This document shows positions 40,146 to 48,413 of a stretch of DNA of 57,553 nt, piece after piece (within the stretch, counting starts at the first letter, position 1; each line of letters opens with the position of its first letter). A model generated the notes under the pieces. It made no database searches. It was not told where the DNA came from and was given only the letters and a program-made list of their open reading frames with translations. A program made the translations under genes and the position numbers. This DNA is from a virus: the IMG/VR virus record IMGVR_UViG_3300025012_000103, positions 1 to 57,553 of that record; one strand, written 5' to 3'.

Positions 40146-40895
40146 ATGCTTAAAAAAATAATCGTTCTGGGGTTTCTCTTAGGGATCGCCCCAACTGTCT
40201 GGGCGCAAGGGTTCTCTACTCCGTTTGGGACTCAACCTGAGATCGCGATCAGCACCGACTGCTCTTCATTCATTGCTGATGGGAAGCTCTGTTGGGATTC
40301 TGACAACGATCTGCTCTATGTTGGAAACGGTACTACCGCGGCCTTGGTGGATATCACCAGCGGTGCCGACACCCCATACACTACCACCAGCACCGTAACT
40401 GACTCAATCCGCTGGAACGCTGCCGGGACAGCCGGGGATGGGGTGTATTGCGGATATGCCAACCTGGTTCAGATCAACTCCGGGCCGTATCAGTATTCCA
40501 TCATTTGCCAAGATAGCGACAGTTCCACCATCTACGGCAACACCGTCATGCGCGACGGTTGGAACGCCGGGACGATCACTTTTGAACTTGAGTATGTCCA
40601 GACCGCCGCCGACACCGGGCCGTTGAACTCAGATATTACCTGCGCCTGCCGAGGGCCGGGAGAGACGATCAACTCCACCTGGGGCACGGAGATAGCCATC
40701 GATGACGCGGCTGTGACCGGGAGCAGCGGAGTGGACCATACGACATCCGCCGCCGTGACCTGCAACGGGCCATGCGCTGCCGGGGATACCCTCTATTGGC
40801 GCTGGCAGATGGATGCGGCCGGGACCACGACCGCAGTGGCGACGCTCAACATTTTAGGCGTCAAGGCCGAGTATACTGCAATGTTGGGGGATTAA
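40146..40895 (+). CDS. Exported beta-domain protein 4 (Sec signal peptide)
   Basis: 249 residues from the ATG at 40146 (MLKKIIVLGFLLGIAPTVWA then QGFSTPFG), a clear signal peptide with cleavage after VWA. There is no clear ribosome binding site, probably because TnpB copy 2 ends 20 bases upstream and may have displaced the native leader. The mature part has TDCSSFIADGKLCWDSDNDL, LYVGNGTTAALVDI and a beta domain to the end. Such motifs occur in phage fibre-associated proteins. Confidence 0.7.
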   Translation: MLKKIIVLGFLLGIAPTVWAQGFSTPFGTQPEIAISTDCSSFIADGKLCWDSDNDLLYVGNGTTAALVDITSGADTPYTTTSTVTDSIRWNAAGTAGDGVYCGYANLVQINSGPYQYSIICQDSDSSTIYGNTVMRDGWNAGTITFELEYVQTAADTGPLNSDITCACRGPGETINSTWGTEIAIDDAAVTGSSGVDHTTSAAVTCNGPCAAGDTLYWRWQMDAAGTTTAVATLNILGVKAEYTAMLGD

Positions 40896-40896
40896 G

Positions 40897-43074
40897 ATGC
40901 GACGATTTCTCCATACTCTGCTGGTCGCCCTGCTGATTGCGGGGCTTGGTCTTCCTGCCAACGCTGAGCAGTTCATCGGTGGTGCTTCACAACCGCAGTT
41001 GACTGCGGACCTGATCACCTCCCTTGAGTACAAAGGTACTCCGACCGGTGGCACCGCCACCTTCACCCGAGGTTCCGCCCGAGTCTTCGAGGACTGGGAA
41101 GGCAACTACGTCCGCACCACCAACGTAAACGAGGCAGTATTCAAAGCCCGGCGGGTAGCGAACCTGCTTGCTGCGGATTCGAGTGAGGATTTCTCGGTCG
41201 CGAGTTGGGGCACAACCTCGGCAACTGTAGCGTCTAACGGGGATGGGTCTTACAGGGTAACAGCAACAGGAGCAACCGCGAATATCAGACAAGCGGTTAC
41301 AGTTTCTAGCGGAGATGTGCGGACATTCAGAAACTCCATCTGGATTAAGCGGGCAAGCGGGACCGGGACAATATCGCTGATGGACCCAAACCTTACGGCT
41401 GTAGGTGTACCAGTAACCAGCAGTTGGGTAAGGTATAGTGTGGCAGATTTTGGGTTAGCATCGTCCGCTAATATAAGAGTTATCATAAGCACCAGCGGTG
41501 ATGCAGTAGATGTAAAAAACGCTCAGCTTGAGGAAGTCACGGGCCAGAGCATAACCGCACCTTCTGAGTACAGATCAACTCACCAGTATTATGGGGGTCA
41601 ACCTCATAAAGGGGTGGATTTCCTCGCATACGAGAACGGCAACACGGTAGATGCCAACGGCGTTGTGACCGAGGCCCAGGGCGAAGCGATCCCCGAGGCC
41701 CAGCTTACCGGATACCAGTATGACGGAGCGAGCACCAACAAGATTGCCGGGGCTTACAATGCCGTTGGGCCGGATATGCTGTCCACTACGAATATCTATG
41801 CAAGCTATGATTTTACGAGTGGGTGGAGCGCAAGCAGCGCGACGATAAACGATGCGAACACTTTTACGACTACGGGCGCAAACGGGAAGATATATAAAAC
41901 AGGATCAACTAATACCGGGAAGAGATACAGGCTAACAGTCGCAGGTACGGTTTCCACCGGTGTTTTTGAGGTTAGGAGTCCTAGTACCGGAGCACTGTAT
42001 ATGACGGGCTTCGGAACGGTAGATTTTACGGCTGATGCGACGATCGGGCCGCTATTGCAGACCGCTACAAGTGGAGCAGTAGTAGACATCACCGCCCTCA
42101 CCTTGTACGAGATCGGCGCTGCAAACCTCGCAGGCACTTTCGTCTCCGGCCTCGGCACCGGGGCAAAGAACACCGCAGCAGCTACCGCAGCTATCCCCGG
42201 CCAAACTCACGGCGGGACCGGCTCGACCACTGTCACCGATGTCAGCGCGGTAATCACCAATACCAACAAGTACAAGAGATTAACCCCAGCTACGAAGTGG
42301 TACGTCACTACGGCCAGTGGCGGGGATGCAACGGTGGACTTTACCGGGGCACTCTCTGCTGCGACGCATACCCTCTCTCTGGTTGCCTACGGGGCCACGG
42401 CAAGCGATGTGCTGACCCTCGGTACAAATACAGTCGGAGGTACCCCGCAGACCGTAACTACTGCGCCTGTGCTGTACTCGCAGACCCTGACCGCGAACGC
42501 CAGCGACACCATGCGCCTGACCGTAGCCGATGGCGACACGATAACGTGGTGTCTGATGCAAGCGGAAACCGGCTACGTCCCAACAAGCAGAATCGTCGTG
42601 GAGGGTGCCGCTGCTTCTCGGAGTAGAGACAACTTGACCATCCCGGTTGCAGATGGCACGAACTTCAGGCAACGGGAAGGTACTGTTTCTGTTGACATTA
42701 CCTGGGGGTTCGGGAGTGCGAGTATTCCTGTGGCAGCATATGTGCCAATTTTTAGTTTATCAAACAGGGTTGATTCAATTCTTTATTTACAGAATTCGGC
42801 TGGAACTGTCTACCTGCGGAACGATGATTCTACAAATGCTCCATTCGTCGCAACAGGCGCGTTCGTTACTGGAGACACTGATGCGTTAGAGACAACCTGG
42901 TCAGTAAGCAAAAATAAATTAAGGACTAAATTTAATGCAACCTGGTCTTCGGCAACTGCGTATGATGGTAGTTACAATTTAGGTACATCGTGGGTTTTAA
43001 GTTATAACGGAGCCTACCCCTTCGCCCTCAAAAACCTGCGGGTATTAGGCACCGCTGATCCGGGAGGGATGTAA
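40897..43074 (+). CDS. Exported tail fibre/spike-like protein 5 (Sec signal peptide)
   Basis: 725 residues. Signal peptide MRRFLHTLLVALLIAGLGLP with cleavage near ANA. Next, TGGTATFTRGSARVFEDWEG and the EAVFKARRVANLLAADSSED region are typical of phage fibre modules (TNLL ... NxDFS ... W). It is followed by two related beta-sandwich domains (about residues 95-200 and 300-410: VASNGDGSYRVTATGATANI ... SIWIKRASGTGTISLMD). The C-terminal part (about 590-725) is a further lectin-like domain. It probably binds sugars at a cell surface. Its export signal is at odds with cytoplasmic virion assembly. Confidence 0.75.
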   Translation: MRRFLHTLLVALLIAGLGLPANAEQFIGGASQPQLTADLITSLEYKGTPTGGTATFTRGSARVFEDWEGNYVRTTNVNEAVFKARRVANLLAADSSEDFSVASWGTTSATVASNGDGSYRVTATGATANIRQAVTVSSGDVRTFRNSIWIKRASGTGTISLMDPNLTAVGVPVTSSWVRYSVADFGLASSANIRVIISTSGDAVDVKNAQLEEVTGQSITAPSEYRSTHQYYGGQPHKGVDFLAYENGNTVDANGVVTEAQGEAIPEAQLTGYQYDGASTNKIAGAYNAVGPDMLSTTNIYASYDFTSGWSASSATINDANTFTTTGANGKIYKTGSTNTGKRYRLTVAGTVSTGVFEVRSPSTGALYMTGFGTVDFTADATIGPLLQTATSGAVVDITALTLYEIGAANLAGTFVSGLGTGAKNTAAATAAIPGQTHGGTGSTTVTDVSAVITNTNKYKRLTPATKWYVTTASGGDATVDFTGALSAATHTLSLVAYGATASDVLTLGTNTVGGTPQTVTTAPVLYSQTLTANASDTMRLTVADGDTITWCLMQAETGYVPTSRIVVEGAAASRSRDNLTIPVADGTNFRQREGTVSVDITWGFGSASIPVAAYVPIFSLSNRVDSILYLQNSAGTVYLRNDDSTNAPFVATGAFVTGDTDALETTWSVSKNKLRTKFNATWSSATAYDGSYNLGTSWVLSYNGAYPFALKNLRVLGTADPGGM

Positions 43075-43757
43075 TGCGCTTCCGGTTCGACTGCTGGCTC
43101 ATTGCCCTCGGGTGCTTATGCGGGTTGGTTTTGATCTGCAAGATAGCGCAGGGCGATACGCTGGTTGTTTCCGGCTCATGGGCTGAACGGAATTGCCACC
43201 AGGAATGGTCAATGTGGGCGCTGAATGCAGCAAGTCAACTCCCCGGCCCAACAACTGCACTCGCTACCCCGATTGGACAGGCAGTAATTGATAACGCGGT
43301 TGGAAAATCTAATTTTTACATGGCCGCGCACAGTGACCACTACATATCATGGCCCGGATGCGATATGGTTGATCCTTGGAAAGATGAGTTAAGGGCCGAC
43401 GCATTCGATATCAAGGAGCCGTTTGATTTTGCGTTCATCGCCGGGTGCGGGGCGTTGTGCAGAACCGGTTTTGGAACTTTTGCAAACATCGCAATAGATG
43501 CGGTCGGATACTGTGACATGGCCGCGCCTCAGTGTGCGGGCTGCTGGTCTGTCAGCGCGTTGTCGTTTCAGGACTTCATGTTCATGGAAATGGCTGACGG
43601 GCGACCAGTCGGTGAGGCACACCAGGCCGCGCTGAATCGGTTTCCAGAATGTCAGGGGTGTATCAGGTACTCGCACCACGATATGCCTATTCCTACACTG
43701 GAGAAAAATCAGATAGTCATGACAATAATAGTCCCGTGGCTGATGAGGAAACGATGA
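43074..43757 (+). CDS. Membrane-anchored caspase-like protein
   Basis: 227 residues. A hydrophobic N-terminal segment (LIALGCLCGLVLICKIAQG, about 8-27) is a signal anchor or signal peptide. The rest has the order of a caspase/CHAT/gingipain fold: the His loop SNFYMAAHSDHY (His86 or His89), then the Cys strand FDFAFIAGCGALC (Cys125), then AVGYCDMAAP, a Trp/Ser turn and a helix with ADGRPVGEAHQAAL, matching the 'F..FF..L..G.TLGEA...A' end of CHAT. A His-Cys dyad peptidase is inferred, acting outside the inner membrane. There are many other Cys, probably disulfides. Confidence 0.55.
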   Translation: MRFRFDCWLIALGCLCGLVLICKIAQGDTLVVSGSWAERNCHQEWSMWALNAASQLPGPTTALATPIGQAVIDNAVGKSNFYMAAHSDHYISWPGCDMVDPWKDELRADAFDIKEPFDFAFIAGCGALCRTGFGTFANIAIDAVGYCDMAAPQCAGCWSVSALSFQDFMFMEMADGRPVGEAHQAALNRFPECQGCIRYSHHDMPIPTLEKNQIVMTIIVPWLMRKR

Positions 43758-44116
43758 TGAAAGCCCTGTTGCTGACCGCCCTGCTGCTCATGTCAGGCTG
43801 TACACTCGGTCTGCCGCAAAACAACCTGCTTCCGGTCCTGGTGGAGAAGCACGACAACAAGCCACTGGACCCGCTGACCGAAGTGGATATCCGGGCGGAA
43901 GTGATCGGACCAGGCGTCTATACCAACTGCGGGCCGAAGGGGTATCTGGCCCTCATCACCGGCGGGGCTCTGTTCGGGTGCGCTCGGCTCGGGTGCGCAG
44001 GGATCAAGAGGTGGCAGACAGATAAAATCTGTACCTGCCAGATATACCTGATGTTCGACTGGGATACGATCCGAAACCACGAATACAAGCATTGTCTTGG
44101 GTATGGCGAATTATGA
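43754..44116 (+). CDS. HExxH-containing lipoprotein
   Basis: 120 residues from ATG 43754, overlapping the caspase-like gene stop (ATGATGA). The N-terminus MMKALLLTALLLMSGC is a lipoprotein signal with a lipobox (LMSGC). The C-terminal end has NHEYKHCLGYGEL, which contains the zinc-peptidase motif HExxH (HEYKH) with a following GYGE. It also has a Cys-rich central part (CARLGCAGIKRW, CTCQIYLM). It may be an envelope metallopeptidase in the lysis/exported cluster. The stop overlaps the next start. Confidence 0.68.
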   Translation: MMKALLLTALLLMSGCTLGLPQNNLLPVLVEKHDNKPLDPLTEVDIRAEVIGPGVYTNCGPKGYLALITGGALFGCARLGCAGIKRWQTDKICTCQIYLMFDWDTIRNHEYKHCLGYGEL

Positions 44117-44202
44117 AATTTATTCTGTTGATAGCCTGCATTATAGCGGCCCTTGCGGCTGGCGATACATGGGGAAAAATCAAGGAACGGAGGAAAAAAT
44201 GA
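44113..44202 (+). CDS. 29-residue membrane peptide
   Basis: MKFILLIACIIAALAAGDTW, then a basic end (GKIKERRKK). A single membrane helix with a positive C-terminus. The start overlaps the previous stop and the stop overlaps the next start (both as ATGA), the best evidence it is real. It may be a small lysis helper. Confidence 0.55.
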   Translation: MKFILLIACIIAALAAGDTWGKIKERRKK

Positions 44203-44960
44203 AACACATTCTTGCGCTGATACTGGCGCTGCTGCTGGCCGGGAACTGCGAGGCGTATTCCATGGGCTACTTCCCGAAAGATGACCCGCCGGCCGTGCCT
44301 GTTCCGGTTCCAGATCCGGTGCCTACTCCAACGGTAACGACCGAACAGGGTACGCGCTCCATCTCCGGGAACGAGGTTGACTTCTACTTCAGCAAGCCAA
44401 TCACGAGCTACGGCAAGTTCGACCTGCGCACCGGCGGCAAAAAGTACACGATCAAGGGATCGTACAAGGACGGTAACATCGAGGTCCGCAACTCCCAGAC
44501 CAAAGGTAATATGGTGGTCATTGCCGGGCCTGCATATAAGGGCGCAACTGCTACCGTGATTTACCCTTCAACCGATGCGCCGACTGTGCCAGACGCTACC
44601 CCGCCCCCGGTGACACCCCCTGCCGATGAAGCGACGACATCAAAACGATTTGCCCATATCAACCACATGTCATGGCGCGGCCAGGGCACCACCATCGTCT
44701 TCTGCGCCGGGGATGACGTAACCAGCGTGACCTTCCACGACACTGCGTTCCACTTCCACATGAAAGACGGACTCGACAAGGGACCGGGCAGAGAGCAATG
44801 GACCAACCATTACTTCCGGGGCAAGAGTGAAACCGGCACAGCTGGCATGTTCGTCTGGACCATCGGCGGGAAGAAATATCAATATTATTCCGATGGCCGG
44901 GGTGATGGGCTTACCGATTATCAGAAGCATACCGGCGACTGCTACCAAAAATATAAATGA
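44199..44960 (+). CDS. Exported Pro-linker protein with two beta domains
   Basis: 253 residues from ATG 44199, with GGAGG five bases upstream. Signal peptide MKHILALILALLLAGNCEAY. Then a Pro/Val/Thr linker (PVPVPDPVPTPTVT), a beta domain (about 55-115), a second Pro/Thr linker (PSTDAPTVPDATPPPVTPPA) and a His-rich C-terminal domain (HINHMSWRGQGTTIVFCAGD, FHDTAFHFHMKDG). It is probably a periplasmic or outer surface protein; His-rich parts could bind metal. No family recognised. Confidence 0.68.
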   Translation: MKHILALILALLLAGNCEAYSMGYFPKDDPPAVPVPVPDPVPTPTVTTEQGTRSISGNEVDFYFSKPITSYGKFDLRTGGKKYTIKGSYKDGNIEVRNSQTKGNMVVIAGPAYKGATATVIYPSTDAPTVPDATPPPVTPPADEATTSKRFAHINHMSWRGQGTTIVFCAGDDVTSVTFHDTAFHFHMKDGLDKGPGREQWTNHYFRGKSETGTAGMFVWTIGGKKYQYYSDGRGDGLTDYQKHTGDCYQKYK

Positions 44961-44970
44961 GGAGGGGATG

Positions 44971-45174
44971 ATGAAAAGGGTATTTTGGATTCTTCCGTTG
45001 ATGCTTCTGGCCGGCTGCGCTGATAGTAGCCGAAACCTGACGGTACAGGTGTATGGCGGCGGGGTGTTGACGATCTGCCACTCTACCATTTCGCCGGAAG
45101 TGCTGAAGTCTGGCACCGACGAGCGGGCCACGAATACGCCGTCGATTTCGCCGAACTTCCCAATTGTTCCGTGA
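44971..45174 (+). CDS. Small lipoprotein, o-spanin candidate
   Basis: 67 residues from the ATG at 44971 (GGAGG five bases away; an extra ATG lies at 44968). Lipoprotein signal MKRVFWILPLMLLAGCADSS with lipobox LLAGC. The mature part is short and ends in a Ser/Pro stretch (SPNFPIVP). Its size and place beside a holin-like gene suit an outer-membrane spanin, which with an inner-membrane partner fuses the membranes at lysis. No clear family match. Confidence 0.6.
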   Translation: MKRVFWILPLMLLAGCADSSRNLTVQVYGGGVLTICHSTISPEVLKSGTDERATNTPSISPNFPIVP

Positions 45175-45184
45175 GGAGGACCAC

Positions 45185-45412
45185 ATGACTATTATCGAAG
45201 CAATGGATGGAAAGAAAGTCAACGCCAGTATGGTGCTTGTCATCGTTGCTGCTTTACTTATGCCGGTGATCGCTGACGGGGTAGCCCTTGCCGGATATCC
45301 AGAATGGGCGGCACTCATCCGGCGCGTTGCTGAGATATTTGTCGGCGTCGGCGCAGGCGGCGGGGTAATCGGGCTGGCGGACAAGGCCAGGAAGTCTTCA
45401 GGAGCTGACTAA
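45185..45412 (+). CDS. Putative holin
   Basis: 75 residues from ATG 45185 with GAGGAGG upstream. It has two hydrophobic segments (MVLVIVAALLMPVIADGVAL and RVAEIFVGVGAGGGVIGLAD) and a charged end (KARKSSGAD), as in class II-type small holins. It would form the inner-membrane hole that releases the endolysin. It lies in a block with a small lipoprotein, a membrane coiled-coil protein and the endolysin. Confidence 0.65.
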   Translation: MTIIEAMDGKKVNASMVLVIVAALLMPVIADGVALAGYPEWAALIRRVAEIFVGVGAGGGVIGLADKARKSSGAD

Positions 45413-45675
45413 TGCAATATGCCAGGTGCAAATGTGGGAAGCAAGAGCGGTGGGACTCTGGCTATCCAATTTTCCCCTGCCAAGGGTGCGAAGACTGCCA
45501 GGCTACTCTGGCAAGAGGGCCAAGCGGGCATAAGCCACTCGCTCCTCACAAGATGCAGCGTCACGAAGAAAAGAGAACTGTTGACGGCAAGGAGGTGTCT
45601 TCACGAACTTGGGACGTGTGCTCAGTCTGCGGAGATATAGAAGAAGTCAAACCGGAACAGTCTGTGATCTCTTAG
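45412..45675 (+). CDS. Small zinc-ribbon-like protein
   Basis: 87 residues with ARCKCGKQERWD, FPCQGCEDCQ, the His motif PLAPHKMQRHEE and CSVCGDIEE. These Cys/His pairs suggest one or two zinc-binding sites. The ATG overlaps the holin stop (TAATG). This type of Cys-rich small protein is common in phages; its role is unknown. Confidence 0.65.
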   Translation: MQYARCKCGKQERWDSGYPIFPCQGCEDCQATLARGPSGHKPLAPHKMQRHEEKRTVDGKEVSSRTWDVCSVCGDIEEVKPEQSVIS

Positions 45676-45697
45676 ATCCGGGCAAAGGAGTGGTGAG

Positions 45698-46108
45698 GTG
45701 ATGGATTTTGATACACTGGTAGCGGTTGCGGCGCTGTTGGCTTCGGCTTTGGCGATTATCACTGTCTGGAGAAAGTCTGGGGCGATCGAGGGGAAGATCC
45801 TTGAGCGATTGGATAACCAACAGGAGTGGCTTCGAGGACATGAGCAACGGCTCCAAGGGATCGAGCAGGCCAACTACATCACTGAAGAGATCCACGAGAA
45901 ACAGTCACTCCGCTGTGTGCAGAGTATCACCAAACAAATTGATGAAAACCACTCGAACCTGGCGAAGCTCGAAATAACTACCAGTACAATGGAGGCAGCC
46001 AGGCACAGTGCCAGAGAGATCGACAACCAGCGTTGGTGCAGGATTGAAGTGACTCTGGGAAAGTTGGAGGAGTTCATCGCGACGTTGAAAAAGGGTAATG
46101 GAATATGA
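45698..46108 (+). CDS. Membrane-anchored coiled-coil protein, i-spanin candidate
   Basis: 136 residues from GTG (or ATG 45701). One N-terminal membrane segment (LVAVAALLASALAIITVWRK) and then a long charged coiled coil (KILERLDNQQEWLRGHEQRL ... NHSNLAKLEITTSTMEAARH). This is the shape of an inner-membrane spanin or a holin accessory. Its stop overlaps the next start (ATATGA). It may pair with the small lipoprotein at 44971. Confidence 0.55.
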   Translation: MMDFDTLVAVAALLASALAIITVWRKSGAIEGKILERLDNQQEWLRGHEQRLQGIEQANYITEEIHEKQSLRCVQSITKQIDENHSNLAKLEITTSTMEAARHSAREIDNQRWCRIEVTLGKLEEFIATLKKGNGI

Positions 46109-46818
46109 CTGTCATCATGAAAGACGGCACTGAGGTGCTCGACAGTCGGCTCGGGCGGCTTGTTGACTTCGACGCCCGGAGCAAGGGCTTTCCGATCAGG
46201 TCAACTTTTGAGACCAAGACGCCGAGAGCAAACTACTGGCGGTGCCGTTTACGTCTTGATCAGGGTGTTGATGGAATGTGTACCGGTGCCGGCGTTTCTC
46301 ACGAATTGGCTGCCTGCCCGGCGGAAGTTCCCGGGTTGGACATCAACTTCGCCCGGGAGAAAATCTACTGGGAAGCGCAGAAAGAAGACCCTTGGGAAGG
46401 AGGAGCTTACCCGGGGGCCAGCCCCAGATATGAGGGGTCAAGTGTTCTGGCCGCGGTAAAAGTGGCCCAACGACTGGGCTATTTTGATAACTATCGCTGG
46501 GCGTTCAGCCTACAGGACCTGATCCTTGGTGTAGGCTACAACGGGCCTGCAGTCATGGGCACCGTCTGGTATGAGGGCATGTCCGACCCCGACGTCGACG
46601 GCTTGATCCGGCCCGCCGGCCGGTTAATCGGCGGCCACTGCTACCTTATCGACCAAGTCATTCCCAAAAAGAAACTGTTTGGCGGCCTCAATAGCTGGGG
46701 CACAAAGTTTGGCGTTGACGGCCGGTTCTACATCTCGTTCGACGATATGGAGATGCTCCAGCATGAAGGCGGGGAAGCGGTATTTATGTTGAAGCGGCAC
46801 TGCAGGCCCAGAGGGTGA
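46105..46818 (+). CDS. Papain-like (C1) cysteine peptidase
   Basis: 237 residues. Catalytic Cys in DQGVDGMCTGAGVSHEL (like QGxCGSCWAF), His in IGGHCYLIDQV, and Asn in LNSWGTKFGVDGRFYIS, in the order and spacing of family C1A. No signal peptide, so it acts in the cytoplasm or on the virion. C1-like peptidases occur in a number of tailed phages; targets are unknown. It overlaps the upstream gene by four bases. Confidence 0.88.
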   Translation: MTVIMKDGTEVLDSRLGRLVDFDARSKGFPIRSTFETKTPRANYWRCRLRLDQGVDGMCTGAGVSHELAACPAEVPGLDINFAREKIYWEAQKEDPWEGGAYPGASPRYEGSSVLAAVKVAQRLGYFDNYRWAFSLQDLILGVGYNGPAVMGTVWYEGMSDPDVDGLIRPAGRLIGGHCYLIDQVIPKKKLFGGLNSWGTKFGVDGRFYISFDDMEMLQHEGGEAVFMLKRHCRPRG

Positions 46819-46821
46819 GTT

Positions 46822-47265
46822 ATGTTCAGCGGGCGAGTCAAAGCTGAGTGGCTGGACGACGGGCGCAACATGTGCCTGCTAGAGACGTTGACGTTTATCG
46901 ACTCCGCTGGTAAACTCTGGGAGGCACCGGCCGGCAGTGTGATCAACGGCGCGAGCGTCCCCGGGATCTTCTGGCAGATCATCGGCTCTCCCTATACCGG
47001 CAAGTACCGTCGGGCCGCTGTGATTCATGACGTCTACTGTGGCTGCCGCACCGAGCCGCACCGGGCCGTCCACAAGGTGTTCAACGAGATGATGGAGTTT
47101 GACGGCGTGGATGATCTCCGGCGGATCAGGATGTTCAAAGCGGTCTGGTACTTTGGCCCGAAGTGGTCGCCGGCCCTGCGTCGAACTCAAGATCATCCCG
47201 AGATGCTGCCGATGAACTTGGAGGTTATAACAAAAATATTGGATGCTAAGCCGTGGCCATTATAA
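46822..47265 (+). CDS. DUF1353 family protein
   Basis: 147 residues with TFIDSAGKLWEAPAGSVING ... ASVPGIFWQIIGSPYTGKYR ... AAVIHDVYCG, the DUF1353 signature (from memory). Members are frequent near phage lysis or tail genes; biochemical role unknown. The conserved His/Asp (AVIHDVYC) is suggestive of a hydrolytic or metal site. Confidence 0.85.
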   Translation: MFSGRVKAEWLDDGRNMCLLETLTFIDSAGKLWEAPAGSVINGASVPGIFWQIIGSPYTGKYRRAAVIHDVYCGCRTEPHRAVHKVFNEMMEFDGVDDLRRIRMFKAVWYFGPKWSPALRRTQDHPEMLPMNLEVITKILDAKPWPL

Positions 47266-47621
47266 TTCCGTTCACGTCGACGATACTCCCGACGTCTGGC
47301 GCCCTGAGAGAGCAGCAGAAACTCCTCGTCAGGGCGTCAGGTTGGCGGCCACTCCGGGAAGATTTTATTGTCGCCCACCCGGCCTGTGCCGCCTGTGGCG
47401 CCGTCGAGCTTATGATGCAGGTGCATCATATCAAGTGTGTCCACCTGTTTCCGGAACTGGAGTTGGTCTGGGGCAATCTGATCACGCTCTGCAGCAAACA
47501 TCATCTGATTCTCGGACATGGAGGAAATTGGAAACTCTGGAACAAGAACATTGTCGAAATCTGCCGACTGATGTCGGAAGGCGTCGTGGTGGGTCGTGAA
47601 GATCTCCGAATCGTCGCATAA
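47253..47621 (+). CDS. HNH endonuclease
   Basis: 122 residues from GTG. The HNH core is VAHPACAACGAVELMMQVHH, then IKCVHLFPELE, NLITLCSKHHLILGHGG, with two Cys pairs (CAAC; C) around the nuclease. Many siphoviruses carry such a gene next to terminase for packaging; here it lies in the lysis block, so it is either packaging-related at a distance or a free-standing homing endonuclease. It overlaps the DUF1353 gene by 13 bases. Confidence 0.88.
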   Translation: MAIIIPFTSTILPTSGALREQQKLLVRASGWRPLREDFIVAHPACAACGAVELMMQVHHIKCVHLFPELELVWGNLITLCSKHHLILGHGGNWKLWNKNIVEICRLMSEGVVVGREDLRIVA

Positions 47622-47784
47622 AGACTGCCGGTGCAATCACGGCACACCTGTCGGGCGGAACTGTCCGTACTGCTTTGCCGTTCTACGAGTGGGACAGGCT
47701 CAGGAACGGCTGACCTTTATTGATTTTTCAAGTTTTGTCCATCGCAAGAAGGCCCTCTCCGGATCAGGAAATGGCAAGGAGTAG
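47596..47784 (+). CDS. Small Cys-rich protein
   Basis: 62 residues from GTG, overlapping the HNH gene end. It has CRCNHGTPVGRNCPYCFAV, a probable zinc-binding knuckle, and a basic end. No good ribosome binding site, so the start is uncertain. It may be translated by coupling. Confidence 0.5.
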   Translation: MKISESSHKDCRCNHGTPVGRNCPYCFAVLRVGQAQERLTFIDFSSFVHRKKALSGSGNGKE

Positions 47785-47788
47785 ACTA

Positions 47789-47971
47789 ATGACGAGGCCC
47801 GAAAATACCCCAATCCTGACTCTGACAAAGCTGTTGCTCCGCTCCTGCTCCACCTGGGAACAATACTGTTCCGATCTCGAGTACATCAAGAATTTCAGGA
47901 GAAGAAATGAATTTTCCGGAAACATTTTTATTCGCGATGGTGTTCCTCTTTCAGGAAGAGGGGGGGACTAA
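47789..47971 (+). CDS. 60-residue hypothetical protein
   Basis: ATG at 47789 with AAGGAG seven bases upstream. Starts MTRPENTPILTLTKLLLRSC and is basic. Overlaps the endolysin start by 65 bases in another frame. No family recognised; the ribosome binding site is its best support. Confidence 0.45.
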   Translation: MTRPENTPILTLTKLLLRSCSTWEQYCSDLEYIKNFRRRNEFSGNIFIRDGVPLSGRGGD

Positions 47972-48413
47972 CGCTGATCCTCTGGACCGTGGGGGCTTTA
48001 CAAACTTTGGGCTCTCTGAGAAACAGTACCCTGACCTCGACTTGAAGAATATTACTCGGGAGCAGGCGCTGGAGATCTACTATCTTGACTACTGGCTCAA
48101 GCAACAGTGCCACATGTTCTTGTCGCCCATCGCCGTCGCTCTGTTCGACTCCTCGGTGAACTGTGGCCCGGGCACGGCCGCCAAGTGGCTGCAGAAGTCA
48201 ATCAACCAAGGGAACAACTTTCTCAACGTCGACGGCAACGTCGGGCCCAAAACGATCTTGGCGTCAACCGGCCCCCCGCCGTATCGAGTAGCCGGGGGGC
48301 TGATCGGGTACCGAGTGAGTCACTATGCTGACCTGCTGGACCGGTACCCGGAGCAAGTGCGGTTTATCAAAGGCTGGAACCGCCGAGCGGGCCGGCTGTT
48401 GAATTATATTTGA
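47907..48413 (+). CDS. Endolysin, GH108 (N-acetylmuramidase)
   Basis: 168 residues. N-terminal EEGGTNADPLDRGGFTNFGL is the GH108 active-site motif (EGGYxxxPxDxGGxTxxGI, catalytic Glu first). Next, EQALEIYYLDYWLKQQC and FDSSVNCGPGTAAKWLQ, also usual in this family, and a C-terminal region like the peptidoglycan-binding domain 3 (VDGNVGPKTI). It cleaves the peptidoglycan backbone at lysis. No signal peptide, so it needs the holin. Confidence 0.93.
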   Translation: MNFPETFLFAMVFLFQEEGGTNADPLDRGGFTNFGLSEKQYPDLDLKNITREQALEIYYLDYWLKQQCHMFLSPIAVALFDSSVNCGPGTAAKWLQKSINQGNNFLNVDGNVGPKTILASTGPPPYRVAGGLIGYRVSHYADLLDRYPEQVRFIKGWNRRAGRLLNYI

